Virus record (IMG/VR): IMGVR_UViG_3300028275_000692 | Span: 1-29,098 of that record | DNA from: a virus | Strand: one strand, 5' to 3' | Length of the DNA: 29,098 nt | Part shown: positions 1 to 7,520 of the stretch, piece after piece | Layout of the letters: each line of letters starts with the position of its first letter | How positions within the stretch are numbered: position 1 is the first letter of the stretch | The notes under the pieces: model-generated | The model's input: the letters and a program-made list of their open reading frames with translations, nothing else | The model's database searches: none | What the model was told of the DNA's origin: nothing | Made by a program: the position numbers and the translations under genes

Positions 1-228
1 GACCTTCTCTGTCAACTGGGCCTGATCGAGGATGACAGCACGCGCATCGTGCGCCAAATCAGCCTGGCTGCCCTGACAGCCAGAGTCAAAGACCAGCCCG
101 CCACCGTTGAGGTGCGGGTGCATACCATCCCCACGGACGGGGAAAACATGGGAGGCAACAATGGAGTGCGCTATGACTGTCAGCCGCCGCCGGGTCGTAC
201 CGGTCAAGACCCTGATGAAACGACTTGA
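1..228 (+). CDS. RusA-like Holliday junction resolvase, C-terminal part (truncated by window edge)
   Basis: Frame 1 is open from the first base to a TGA at 226-228, giving 75 residues with no start in the window. The visible part has a short helix ending in LGLIEDDS, then a hydrophobic strand, then the strand TVEVRV. This resembles the end of RusA-type resolvases, where two acidic residues (DD) follow a helix and a final beta strand reads VEVRI-like. RusA enzymes cut four-way DNA junctions, and phage copies commonly sit just before the terminase genes, as here. The last ~30 residues, rich in G, P and D, go beyond the usual family end and overlap the next gene by 68 bases. The N-terminal half with the other acidic residues is outside the window, so the call rests on a short match and on context. 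Confidence 0.45.
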   Translation, partial: DLLCQLGLIEDDSTRIVRQISLAALTARVKDQPATVEVRVHTIPTDGENMGGNNGVRYDCQPPPGRTGQDPDETT

Positions 229-454
229 GTCCATCCCGGACAAGCTGAAGCTGGACGCCATCCAATGGGCCAGGCTCTGCTCCGTCATGTTGCCCGAATG
301 GTACCGTGGCCCAGGGCGCAAGGGGCAGCCCACCACCGCCCAGCCTGGCACGCAGGAACGCCTTGAGGTCTACATCCAGCGCCATTCAAGGGGCGAGTCC
401 ATTTTTATGACCGAGGATTGGGTTCCCAACCACCGCACTGGGGCCAGAAAATGA
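161..454 (+). CDS. small phage protein of unknown function upstream of terminase
   Basis: A 97-residue protein. The start at 161 is chosen because GGAGG at 151-155 lies five bases upstream; an in-frame ATG at 173 is a less likely alternative, and the TTG at 107 has no comparable site. It begins with a basic stretch (SRRRVVPVK), then LMKRLESIPDKLKLDAIQWA, which looks helical, and a central PEWYRGPGRKGQP segment rich in G, R and P. There is no membrane segment or cysteine pattern. It ends in an ATGA overlap with the next gene, so the two are probably translated together. I do not recognise a family. Its place directly before the probable small terminase suggests a DNA-handling or packaging accessory role, but this is only context. 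Confidence 0.6.
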   Translation: MECAMTVSRRRVVPVKTLMKRLESIPDKLKLDAIQWARLCSVMLPEWYRGPGRKGQPTTAQPGTQERLEVYIQRHSRGESIFMTEDWVPNHRTGARK

Positions 455-930
455 CCAGCCCAAGACCCTCCAAAAAAAAGCCGGTCAAGCCCTCCGCCGA
501 GGAACTGAGGGATCGCGTCGAGTTCACCGTCTTTCTACTCTCCCGCCGCCTATACAAGTGCGACATCAAGCGCATCCTCAAAAAACGCTACAACGTCGAA
601 TTCCGGGCCTGCGAGGATTATCTTGCTCGCGCGCGGAAAATCCTCCTGGAGGACACCGGAAGAACCCGCGAGCAGCACCGGATCGAATCCTTGAGGCTCT
701 ACGAATCCATCGTGGCCGGCGATGGCTCCAGCGTCCGCGACATCCTGCACGCCCAGGAGCGCATTGACAAACTGCTGGGGCTGGAAGCCCCTCAGAAACA
801 CGATGTCACCACGAACCACCGGGCGGAGGACCTCAGCGATGACGAGCTTGCAGCCATCATTGCCGCTGAACGCAGCCCAGGCGGCCAGGGAAATCACCCT
901 CCGTCGCCGGGCCCGATCCAGCCTGATTGA
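451..930 (+). CDS. terS: probable terminase small subunit
   Basis: A 159-residue protein whose ATG at 451 overlaps the previous stop (ATGA). The N-terminus is lysine- and proline-rich. Residues from about 14 to 75 are predominantly helical and basic, with YKCDIKRILKKRYNVEF looking like a helix-turn-helix DNA-binding unit. A second helical part (HAQERIDKLLGLEAP) could support oligomerisation, and the C-terminus is acidic (LSDDELAAIIAAE) and then P/G-rich. Small terminases bind the packaging start site and hand DNA to the large subunit. The call rests on size, this architecture and the 92-base overlap with the unmistakable large terminase; small terminases diverge quickly, so no motif proves it. 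Confidence 0.65.
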   Translation: MTSPRPSKKKPVKPSAEELRDRVEFTVFLLSRRLYKCDIKRILKKRYNVEFRACEDYLARARKILLEDTGRTREQHRIESLRLYESIVAGDGSSVRDILHAQERIDKLLGLEAPQKHDVTTNHRAEDLSDDELAAIIAAERSPGGQGNHPPSPGPIQPD

Positions 931-2329
931 CTTCACCTCCTACACCATGCCAGACTACCGCCCCTCCTGGCACCACCAGGTCATTGCGCGGGCCATCCAC
1001 GACATGGTCCACGCCGACAGCCGCCGTCTCATCATCAGCGTGCCACCCCGCCACGGCAAGTCCGAGCTGGTTTCCCGCAGGCTACCCGCCTGGATCCTGG
1101 GCAATCTCCCCGACACTTCCATCATCGCCACCAGTTACTCCGCCGATTTGGCCAGCCGCCTTAACCGGGATGTCCAGCGCATCATCGACTCCGAGGCCTA
1201 CCAGAAGCTGTTTCCGGACACACGCCTCAACGATTCCAACTCCCGCACCGTGGCCGGGTCTTACCTGCGCAACTCCGATGTCTTCGAGGTCGTCGGGCAC
1301 AAGGGGTGCTACCGCAGCTCGGGTGTCGGAGGTGGCATCACCGGCATGGGCGCACACTGGCTCATCATCGACGATCCCATCAAGAACCGCGAGGAGGCCG
1401 ACTCCCCCACCATCCGCCAGAACATCTGGGACTGGTACACCTCGACCCTCTACACCCGCCAGCAGCAGGATGCCCGCATCCTTGTCGTCATGACCCGCTG
1501 GCACGCTGAGGACCTTGCGGGCAAACTCATTACCCTGGCAAGGGATGACACCAGGGCAGACCAGTGGCAGGTCATTGAGCTGCCAGCAATCGCCGAGCAC
1601 CACCGACCAGCCTACGACCCGCGCAGCGAGGGAGAAGCCCTCTGGGAGGATCTTTTTCCCATCCGCAAGCTGGAGCAGATGCGCGCCAGCATTGGCGATT
1701 ACGAGTGGGCCGCACTGTACCAGCAGCGCCCGCGCGCCGGCGGCGGTGTTGAATGGCCCGAAAGCTACTTTGCCGAAGATATCTGGTTTGACGAATGGCC
1801 CGCCTCCATCCAGACCAGGGTCATCGGAGTCGATCCCTCCAAGGGTTCCTCGTCAAGGCATGGCGACTATTCCGCCATTGTCCGACTCGGACGGGCCACC
1901 GATGGCAAACTGTTTGTCGAGGCCGACCTCGCCCGCAGATCCTCCGAGGCCATCGTGGACTCCACCCTGGAGGCACAGGGGGACTTTCGCGCCGATGCCA
2001 TCGCCTTTGAAAGCAACCAGTTTCAAGAGCTTCTGGCGGTGCAGCTCCAGAAAAAAGCCATCGAGGCCGGTTTTCCCGTCCCGGTGGTACAGGTTCACAA
2101 CACCATCAACAAGGCCGTGCGTATCCGCAGGTTGGGACCCTACCTCGGCCAGAAACTTTTTCGATTCAAGGCCGCCTCCCCTGGCACCAAGCTGCTTGTC
2201 GAGCAATTGCGCGACTTCCCCGTTGCCGCGCACGATGACGGCCCCGATTCGCTCGAAATGGCCCTCAGGGTTATGATCGACATGTGGAATGGACGCAAGA
2301 CACAGGCTTTCAGGAGAATCATAACATGA
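839..2329 (+). CDS. terL: terminase large subunit (packaging ATPase and nuclease)
   Basis: A 496-residue motor that pumps DNA through the portal and cuts it at the end of packaging. The start at 839 is preceded by GGAGGA at 825-830; upstream codons in the same frame belong to the overlapping small terminase region. The N-terminal ATPase has a Walker A-like segment VPPRHGKS at residues 68-75, a Walker B LIIDDP at 175-180 with D178/D179, and a coupling-type segment MTRWHAED. The C-terminal RNase H-like nuclease has GVDPSKG with D332, a second acidic residue in AFES (E391) and the final HDDGPDS at 465-471. All expected motifs are present and length is normal, so the protein looks intact. It ends in an ATGA overlap with the portal gene. 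Confidence 0.97.
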   Translation: MTSLQPSLPLNAAQAAREITLRRRARSSLIDFTSYTMPDYRPSWHHQVIARAIHDMVHADSRRLIISVPPRHGKSELVSRRLPAWILGNLPDTSIIATSYSADLASRLNRDVQRIIDSEAYQKLFPDTRLNDSNSRTVAGSYLRNSDVFEVVGHKGCYRSSGVGGGITGMGAHWLIIDDPIKNREEADSPTIRQNIWDWYTSTLYTRQQQDARILVVMTRWHAEDLAGKLITLARDDTRADQWQVIELPAIAEHHRPAYDPRSEGEALWEDLFPIRKLEQMRASIGDYEWAALYQQRPRAGGGVEWPESYFAEDIWFDEWPASIQTRVIGVDPSKGSSSRHGDYSAIVRLGRATDGKLFVEADLARRSSEAIVDSTLEAQGDFRADAIAFESNQFQELLAVQLQKKAIEAGFPVPVVQVHNTINKAVRIRRLGPYLGQKLFRFKAASPGTKLLVEQLRDFPVAAHDDGPDSLEMALRVMIDMWNGRKTQAFRRIIT

Positions 2330-3918
2330 GCAACCAGAAACGCTGGTGGAACCTTTTTGGCTTCCCAGCACCCAGACAGACCACCCGGCAGCAGCGCGAG
2401 GAACTGGAGGAGCAGATCAAGCTGCGTCGCCTCGAACGGGCCAAAAAACTGGTCGAAAATTCCGTATCCCAGGATTTCTGGATGACTGGCTATGGCGACC
2501 TACTCGACCGCTACCGCGACGGCTTCAGCGGCACCTATCCGGTCACCCAGCCCACCGACCGCCGCTATGGCTCCAACTACCCCTTCTGGGTCAGCGAGTC
2601 CCAGCTTGCCATCCTGCGCGCCCAGGCACGTTTCTGCGTCACCACCAACCCGAATGCCCAGGGACTCCTCAACGGACTCTGCTCCTACGTCATTGGCACC
2701 GGCTACACCTATCGGGTTGCCGCCAAGCCCTCCTCCGGCGCGGAAGACGCCCTTGTGGCCGCCGTGCAGCAGGTTATCGACATCTTCCGCGAGGAAAACT
2801 GCTGGAGCGAAATGGAGCAGGAACTGTTCTGGCGCAGCAGGGAGGACGGAGAGGCCTTTGTGCGCCTGTTTGCCCAGGAGGACGGGCGCCTGGTGATCCG
2901 CACCGTGGAGCCCGAGCAAATATACCAGCCCCCCGGTGCCGACATCCTGGAGTGGTCCTATGGCATCCAGACCGACCCGGACGATGTTTTCGCCATCAAG
3001 GCCTACCATGTCGACTACCGGGCTGCTGGTGGCCAGAAGGACCCCGAGCCCACCGTTGGCGAAATAGTGGACACAAAAAACATCGTCCACATCAAGTGCA
3101 ACGTGAAACGCTCCATCAAACGGGGCATGAGTGATTTTGCCTACGACACGCTTGATGCCTTCACGCAGGCTGGCAAGTTGCGGCGCAACTTGGGCGAGGG
3201 TGCCGCAGTCCAGGCCGCTATTGCTGCAGTCCGCCAGCACGAAAGCACCACCGTGGACCAGGTTCAGGATTTCATCCAGAGCGGCGTGGACTACTCCGCA
3301 CCCAACATGGCCACCGGCAGGCAGACCGATTTCCAGCGCATCGAGCCGGGCAGCTTTCTCGATATTCCCAAAGGCATGAATTACATCCCGCCACCGGCCG
3401 CAGCCAACAGCGCCGCTCACCTCGAGGTCATGCAGGGGCTCCTGCGTTCGGCTGGCAACAGGCACAATGCCCCGGAATGGCTTGTGTCCAGCGACTCCAG
3501 CAACGGGAACTATGCATCCAGCCTCACGGCGGAAGCCCCCTTCACCCGTCACTGTGTCCGCTTGCAGGAGTTTTACAAAAACCATTTCCTGCGCGTGATC
3601 CGCTCCGCCGTGGAAGCTGCCTCCAGCGCCGGGGTGCTTCCCCCAAATGTACTCAACCTTCTGGACATCCAGGCACAGGCACCCTCGGTCGAAACTCGGG
3701 ACAAGTCCGCTGAGGCCTCCGCCAACCAGATTTACTCCACCCTCGGCATCAAGAGCAGGCAGACTATCGCCCAGGAACTGGGACTGGACTGGGACCAAGA
3801 AGAAGCCAACCAGCAGGAGCTTGCCTCTTCTCAGGGCGATGGCATCCTGCAGCTTCCAGATGAAGCCACAGACAATCAGGAACAGGACAAGGAACCCGAC
3901 GGAGGCTTGGGATTCTGA
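2326..3918 (+). CDS. phage portal protein
   Basis: A 530-residue protein placed between large terminase and MuF protein, the standard portal position. The start at 2326 overlaps the terminase stop (ATGA) and has AGGAGA at 2312-2317. The N-terminus is highly charged and helical (residues 17-40). It then has the portal-like segments SESQLAILRAQARFCVTTNP, with repeated residues such as NPNAQGLLNGLCSYVIG, and a later WSREDGEAF-like acidic segment. The C-terminal ~60 residues are rich in Q, E and D, as is common where portals carry a flexible tail. Portals form the dodecameric ring at one capsid vertex through which DNA enters and leaves. It is of the lambda/HK97-like general size class; I cannot place it in a named subfamily. 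Confidence 0.9.
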   Translation: MSNQKRWWNLFGFPAPRQTTRQQREELEEQIKLRRLERAKKLVENSVSQDFWMTGYGDLLDRYRDGFSGTYPVTQPTDRRYGSNYPFWVSESQLAILRAQARFCVTTNPNAQGLLNGLCSYVIGTGYTYRVAAKPSSGAEDALVAAVQQVIDIFREENCWSEMEQELFWRSREDGEAFVRLFAQEDGRLVIRTVEPEQIYQPPGADILEWSYGIQTDPDDVFAIKAYHVDYRAAGGQKDPEPTVGEIVDTKNIVHIKCNVKRSIKRGMSDFAYDTLDAFTQAGKLRRNLGEGAAVQAAIAAVRQHESTTVDQVQDFIQSGVDYSAPNMATGRQTDFQRIEPGSFLDIPKGMNYIPPPAAANSAAHLEVMQGLLRSAGNRHNAPEWLVSSDSSNGNYASSLTAEAPFTRHCVRLQEFYKNHFLRVIRSAVEAASSAGVLPPNVLNLLDIQAQAPSVETRDKSAEASANQIYSTLGIKSRQTIAQELGLDWDQEEANQQELASSQGDGILQLPDEATDNQEQDKEPDGGLGF

Positions 3919-5765
3919 TGCGCTCCGCGCTCAATTCCACCCTTGCGGCCAAGTTCAATCTCCACCAGGAAAAACAGCTTTCCGTGGCCGATAACGTGAC
4001 ATTGCGTATAGATCGCAAGCTGGAAACCCTCTGGGTACAGATCCAGAGCGTCCTGAAGTCCAAGGATAGCCTGACGATCAAGCGCTACCGACTGTACCAC
4101 CTGCTGACCCAAGTGATGCATCACGCCCGCTCCGGCCTGGCGGACGGACTGGAAGACATGGTCACCAGCTCCTACCAGGATGCGGCCACCGTGCTGGGGA
4201 AAACCATTCCAGTGGCGTACTTGGGTCTCCTTACTGAGCGTAAGCCGGTTCTGGAAAACAAGAACAAGGAGCGCAGCCAGATCCAGGATGCGCTCTTCAA
4301 GAAGATTCCCCAGGACAAGGTCGCCTCCATTGTCCGTGGAACCACCAATGGCATGAGCTGGGATGGAAGACTGGAGCAGCAGACTCGCAGGGCCAGCCCC
4401 GAACAACTGGCGTCTCTGGTGACAAGCGGATTCAGCGCGGGTGCCACGCCCGCCGAATTATCCCGACAGATCCGGCCTTTTGTCCAGGGTATCTCCAGCA
4501 CTGCCCGGCGGGTCGCCCGCAATGAGTCCATGCGCATCGCCCATGAGACACGGATGCAGGCCTACGAGCAACTGGGGGACATGGTGGTTGGCTACCAGAT
4601 CCACGCCACCATGGATGCCAGGGTACGACCCCACCATGCCGCGCGATCCGGAACCATCTACTACAAGAAACCTGGACCAGGACAGCTTGGCCTCGAAAAG
4701 ATGCCCAGGCCTCCCCTGGAGGAAGACGGCACCGTTGCGCATAACTGCCGCTGCTGGCTTACGCCAGTGCTGGAAGTCCAGAAGCACATCGAGGAGGATC
4801 CTGCCGCCAAGGCGGTATTCACCAACGCCCGGAATGAACTCATTCCCAATCCGGCGGTCTACACGGACTGGTTCGAGCGCGCCCCGGAACACGACCAGAA
4901 ACGCGTGGTGGGAGCCAGGCGCATGAATATGATGCGCGCCCTTCTTCCCAACCACAAGATCACCTGGGGGCATTTTGTCGAGCCGGACACCGGCAGGCTG
5001 CTGGACGAACGCGAGCTTTACCGGGAGACTCCGGACGAGCGCAAGCAGCGCCTGGACAAATTCGCCGCGCTGATTTCCAAGAGGAAGGAACTGACACGCC
5101 AGGTGGCTAACTATGGCTATCTTCCGCCCTCTGCAGGAGGACAGAAACCACCGGATTTCCCAGCACCGCCCCAGCCAGTGCCGCCCTCTTTACCCCAGCC
5201 AGGATGGAACCAAACCCCTGCAATCAAACCGCCCCTCACGGTAAAAACGGCCGCACAGCACTTTGTTTACAGTAGTAAATTATCGGACCAGTTGCTGAAA
5301 TCCACTTCTAAGGGAACCCCGCCGCTTCGCAAGTACATCGGCCCCTACCATGAAATCATGAATGATGTGGTTCGTCATAAAAAAAACAACCCTGCTGTCT
5401 TGAGGGTAGTACACGCACTGGATAAAGTTCACAAAAAACACGCCATGGAAATACCTCTCGGAACAGTGCTGTTCAGATCTGTTCCAGCCAGCGTAAATCC
5501 GGCGGATAAAGACAAGGGATTCATGAGCACATCCCTTTCTCGAAAAGTAGCCAGTAAATTCGGAGGAAAATCCAAAAAGGTGTATAGAATAACTATTGTG
5601 AGCCCTGTCAAAGGCATTTACATTCCGGCATTAATGCGCTTGCAAAAAGGGATTAACTCTGGACACAACAATATCCGCGAAGAGGAAATTTTGTTGCAAA
5701 GAGGAATGAAATTAAAAGTTACCGGGGTTCAATTTCCTGACGGAACATGGGAAGCGTTTTTATGA
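3918..5765 (+). CDS. MuF-type head morphogenesis protein fused to a C-terminal ADP-ribosyltransferase
   Basis: A 615-residue two-part protein; its ATG overlaps the portal stop (TGATG). Residues about 195-285 carry the MuF signature: RRVARNESMRIAHETRM, then ATMDARVRPHHAARSG, then AHNCRCWLTP. MuF proteins are minor head proteins that travel inside the capsid. A proline-rich linker (about 411-440) leads to a C-terminal domain with the R-S-E layout of ADP-ribosyltransferases: R520 in LFRSVP, the S-T-S motif at 537-539 in FMSTSLSRKVA, and E588-x-E590 in REEEILLQRG. These residues bind NAD and catalyse transfer in the toxin-like family, so the enzyme looks catalytically complete. The linker and transferase part (from about 5221) is clearly more A+T-rich than the rest, suggesting the toxin tip was acquired separately. 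The target is unknown. Confidence 0.92.
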   Translation: MRSALNSTLAAKFNLHQEKQLSVADNVTLRIDRKLETLWVQIQSVLKSKDSLTIKRYRLYHLLTQVMHHARSGLADGLEDMVTSSYQDAATVLGKTIPVAYLGLLTERKPVLENKNKERSQIQDALFKKIPQDKVASIVRGTTNGMSWDGRLEQQTRRASPEQLASLVTSGFSAGATPAELSRQIRPFVQGISSTARRVARNESMRIAHETRMQAYEQLGDMVVGYQIHATMDARVRPHHAARSGTIYYKKPGPGQLGLEKMPRPPLEEDGTVAHNCRCWLTPVLEVQKHIEEDPAAKAVFTNARNELIPNPAVYTDWFERAPEHDQKRVVGARRMNMMRALLPNHKITWGHFVEPDTGRLLDERELYRETPDERKQRLDKFAALISKRKELTRQVANYGYLPPSAGGQKPPDFPAPPQPVPPSLPQPGWNQTPAIKPPLTVKTAAQHFVYSSKLSDQLLKSTSKGTPPLRKYIGPYHEIMNDVVRHKKNNPAVLRVVHALDKVHKKHAMEIPLGTVLFRSVPASVNPADKDKGFMSTSLSRKVASKFGGKSKKVYRITIVSPVKGIYIPALMRLQKGINSGHNNIREEEILLQRGMKLKVTGVQFPDGTWEAFL

Positions 5766-6322
5766 CAAGGAAACCCAAAAAAAACAGATTTGTTGCGGAG
5801 GAAGGCGACATGATTTGCACCTCCCCGCATATGGGAAAAGCAACCTGGGATTTGATTCCTCAAGAGGCAAGGGAGCGGTTGTCGGCTTTGGGCTGGCGCG
5901 ATGGCATTCGCCCAGACCCGGTTTATCCGCCTGACTACATTGAACGCCTGACCCAATCCGGTGCGTCCATGGAGAAGGATCAATGGGATCACCTTCCCGA
6001 GGAGTTCAGGGTTGCTCTCAAGGCAGCCGGTTATGTGGATGGAATCTCTCCATCGGACCAGTGCCCGCATATGGGTCTGGTAGGGTGGTGCCAGTTATCC
6101 CAGGCATCCCAGGATCGGCTGGAAGCCCTGGGATGGCGGGACGGCATTAACCCGGACCCGGTTTATCCACCCGATTATGTGAACCTTTTAATTCGCACAA
6201 GATCGATCCTGGAGAAGGATCAATGGGATCACCTTCCCAAAGAGTTCCGCAAAACCCTTAGGGCCGCCGGTTATGTGGATGGATTCCCTCCCGACCCGCC
6301 AAAATCCAAAAAGAAAAAGTAA
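5762..6322 (+). CDS. four-repeat protein, candidate immunity or partner protein for the MuF ADP-ribosyltransferase
   Basis: A 186-residue protein whose ATG at 5762 overlaps the toxin-fusion stop (ATGA); an upstream in-frame ATG at 5747 would overlap further. It is built from an ~80-residue unit present twice, and each unit is itself two related ~40-residue halves. The recurring pattern is W-x-x-L-P/S then R/Q-x-x-L-x-A-x-G-W/Y-x-D-G, with the leading tryptophans at residues 29, 75, 109 and 155. Between halves lies a conserved PDPVYPPDY. The C-terminus is lysine-rich. I do not recognise the family. Its position immediately after a polymorphic-toxin-like domain, in the same translational unit and followed by a new promoter, is where immunity genes of MuF toxins are found. 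A structural or internal virion role is the alternative. Confidence 0.8.
   Translation: MTRKPKKNRFVAEEGDMICTSPHMGKATWDLIPQEARERLSALGWRDGIRPDPVYPPDYIERLTQSGASMEKDQWDHLPEEFRVALKAAGYVDGISPSDQCPHMGLVGWCQLSQASQDRLEALGWRDGINPDPVYPPDYVNLLIRTRSILEKDQWDHLPKEFRKTLRAAGYVDGFPPDPPKSKKKK
5821..6300 (+). repeat. two tandem 240-bp coding repeats
   Basis: Two direct repeats in register at exactly 240 bases, roughly 5821-6060 and 6061-6300. A 29-base stretch is identical between 5970-5998 and 6210-6238, and shorter identical blocks occur at 5825/6065 and around 5915/6155. The near-perfect blocks in otherwise diverged copies suggest either recent gene conversion or strong constraint on that segment. The repeat keeps frame and encodes two copies of an 80-residue unit. 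Confidence 0.9.
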
Positions 6323-6349
6323 AAGTCCAAAAAATAATCACGCGCCAGT

Positions 6350-6379
6350 TTGACACTTTGCCGGGTCATTTCTGATACT
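6350..6379 (+). promoter_or_regulatory. sigma-70-like promoter in the 63-bp gap before the head protease
   Basis: TTGACA at 6350-6355 is a perfect -35 box, followed by an 18-base spacer and GATACT at 6374-6379, which matches the TATAAT consensus at four of six bases. It lies in one of the few real gaps between genes in the window. Transcription would start near 6385-6387, at or next to the protease ATG at 6386. The call is by consensus only; the host's sigma factor preference is unknown. Confidence 0.45.
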
Positions 6380-6385
6380 CGGCTT

Positions 6386-7504
6386 ATGAGGTTAAATCGT
6401 CTGTTCGCACTGGAAGCATCCCTCGGGGCCAATCCGCTCCGCGTGGACAAATCCGCCGGCATCATCTACGGCGTGAAAATCATTGGCTTTGACAGTGACA
6501 ACGGCAGGAAATATTTACCCGAGGCCCTCAAATCCGCCAAGAAACTTTACGAGGGCATCAAGGTCAACATCGACCACCCCGAGGATGACCCGGCCGGACA
6601 ACGCTCCGCCTACGACCGTTTCGGGAAGCTGCAAAACATCCGCTACGTCGAGGGCAAGGGGTTGTACGGGGACATGGTTTACCTCAAGAGCCATCCCATG
6701 GCCTCCAGGGTGACCGAGGCGGCAGAACGGATGCCAGAGGCATTCGGCCTTTCCCACAATGCACAGGGCGAGGGTGAAAAAGACGGCGATACATTCGTGG
6801 TGCATCGCGTGACGGAAGTTCGACATGTGGACCTGGTTGCCGACCCGGCAACCACTTCAAGTTTATCGGAGGGAAAAATGAACAAGGGCATCAAGCGCAA
6901 GCTTCGTGAGGAAGAGGAAAAGAAATCCATGGAAGACCATGACAAGGTCGAAAACGAGGAGGAGGGGGACGAGGAAAAAGACTCCCTGGCCTCCAAGGTT
7001 CTGGATGCCCTCAAGGAAGGCGAATTGTCCGACGAGGAAAAGGCGCAAGCCATCGTCAAGCTGGTCAAGGAAGCCATGGAGGAAGGCGACTTTACCCAGG
7101 AAGAGGAGGAAACCTCCGAGGCCGAGGAAGGCAGCGCCAGCGACGTCACCAAGGAGGAAGACGACTCCTACGAGGAAGAAGAGGATAAGGACGAGGATGA
7201 CAAGGAAGTCAAGGAATCCCGCCAGGTTCACAAAAATCCGGGCGTGGCCCAACTTCAGGAAGAGATCCAGCGCATGAAGAAGGAAGCCTGGATCCGCAGG
7301 CTGTGCGAATCCCTGCAATTACCCCTTTCTAAAAACCTGCTCACCGACCTGATGGGACTTGGAAAGGTCTCCATCGAACGCCATGCCCGCAGGCTGGCCC
7401 AGGCCAGCAAGGCTTCCAAGCCTCGCTCGGGCGTGCCGGTGACGGAGGGGAAATCCTCAAGGATCCCGGCGCAATCCGACCTGTACAACTGGCTGCAAAA
7501 CTAG
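6386..7504 (+). CDS. prohead protease with C-terminal scaffold region
   Basis: A 372-residue protein. The ATG at 6386 is preferred over the in-frame TTG at 6350, which is better explained as a -35 box; no ribosome site precedes 6386. Residues 1-160 form the protease: VNIDHP with H64 and FGLSHNA with S123 are the expected catalytic His and Ser, followed by VRHVDLVADPATTSSL, the typical end of phage prohead proteases that cleave scaffold and capsid tails during maturation. Residues about 165-300 are extremely acidic (runs of E and D with K) and helical, as in scaffolds. The last ~70 residues are basic and helical and end DLYNWLQN, a likely capsid-binding tip. The internal start at 6878 suggests the scaffold is also made alone. 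Confidence 0.88.
   Translation: MRLNRLFALEASLGANPLRVDKSAGIIYGVKIIGFDSDNGRKYLPEALKSAKKLYEGIKVNIDHPEDDPAGQRSAYDRFGKLQNIRYVEGKGLYGDMVYLKSHPMASRVTEAAERMPEAFGLSHNAQGEGEKDGDTFVVHRVTEVRHVDLVADPATTSSLSEGKMNKGIKRKLREEEEKKSMEDHDKVENEEEGDEEKDSLASKVLDALKEGELSDEEKAQAIVKLVKEAMEEGDFTQEEEETSEAEEGSASDVTKEEDDSYEEEEDKDEDDKEVKESRQVHKNPGVAQLQEEIQRMKKEAWIRRLCESLQLPLSKNLLTDLMGLGKVSIERHARRLAQASKASKPRSGVPVTEGKSSRIPAQSDLYNWLQN
6878..7504 (+). CDS. nested scaffold protein from an internal in-frame start
   Basis: Within the protease ORF, ATG 6878 (codon 165 of the longer product) is preceded by GGAGGG at 6868-6873, the strongest ribosome site in this region. It falls precisely at the border between the protease domain and the acidic scaffold. 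Translation from it gives a 208-residue protein beginning MNKGIKRKLREEEEKK and containing only the acidic helical region and basic C-terminus. Lambda uses the same arrangement for C and Nu3, where separate scaffold is needed in much larger amounts than protease. The start is visible in the sequence; that it is used is inferred. Confidence 0.7.
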   Translation: MNKGIKRKLREEEEKKSMEDHDKVENEEEGDEEKDSLASKVLDALKEGELSDEEKAQAIVKLVKEAMEEGDFTQEEEETSEAEEGSASDVTKEEDDSYEEEEDKDEDDKEVKESRQVHKNPGVAQLQEEIQRMKKEAWIRRLCESLQLPLSKNLLTDLMGLGKVSIERHARRLAQASKASKPRSGVPVTEGKSSRIPAQSDLYNWLQN

Positions 7505-7520
7505 GATAGGAGACACAAAA

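Noticed and set aside
2500-3798. 432-residue open frame on the minus strand
   Set aside because: It lies entirely antisense to the portal gene; long open antisense frames are expected opposite G+C-rich coding sequence, and it has no ribosome site or recognisable domain.
6301-6345. Rho-independent terminator after the repeat protein
   Set aside because: The region is A-rich but contains no inverted repeat followed by a T run on the transcribed strand.
6350-6385. TTG start at 6350 for a longer protease
   Set aside because: The TTG is part of a perfect TTGACA -35 box in a gene gap, and the twelve added residues do not resemble a protease start.
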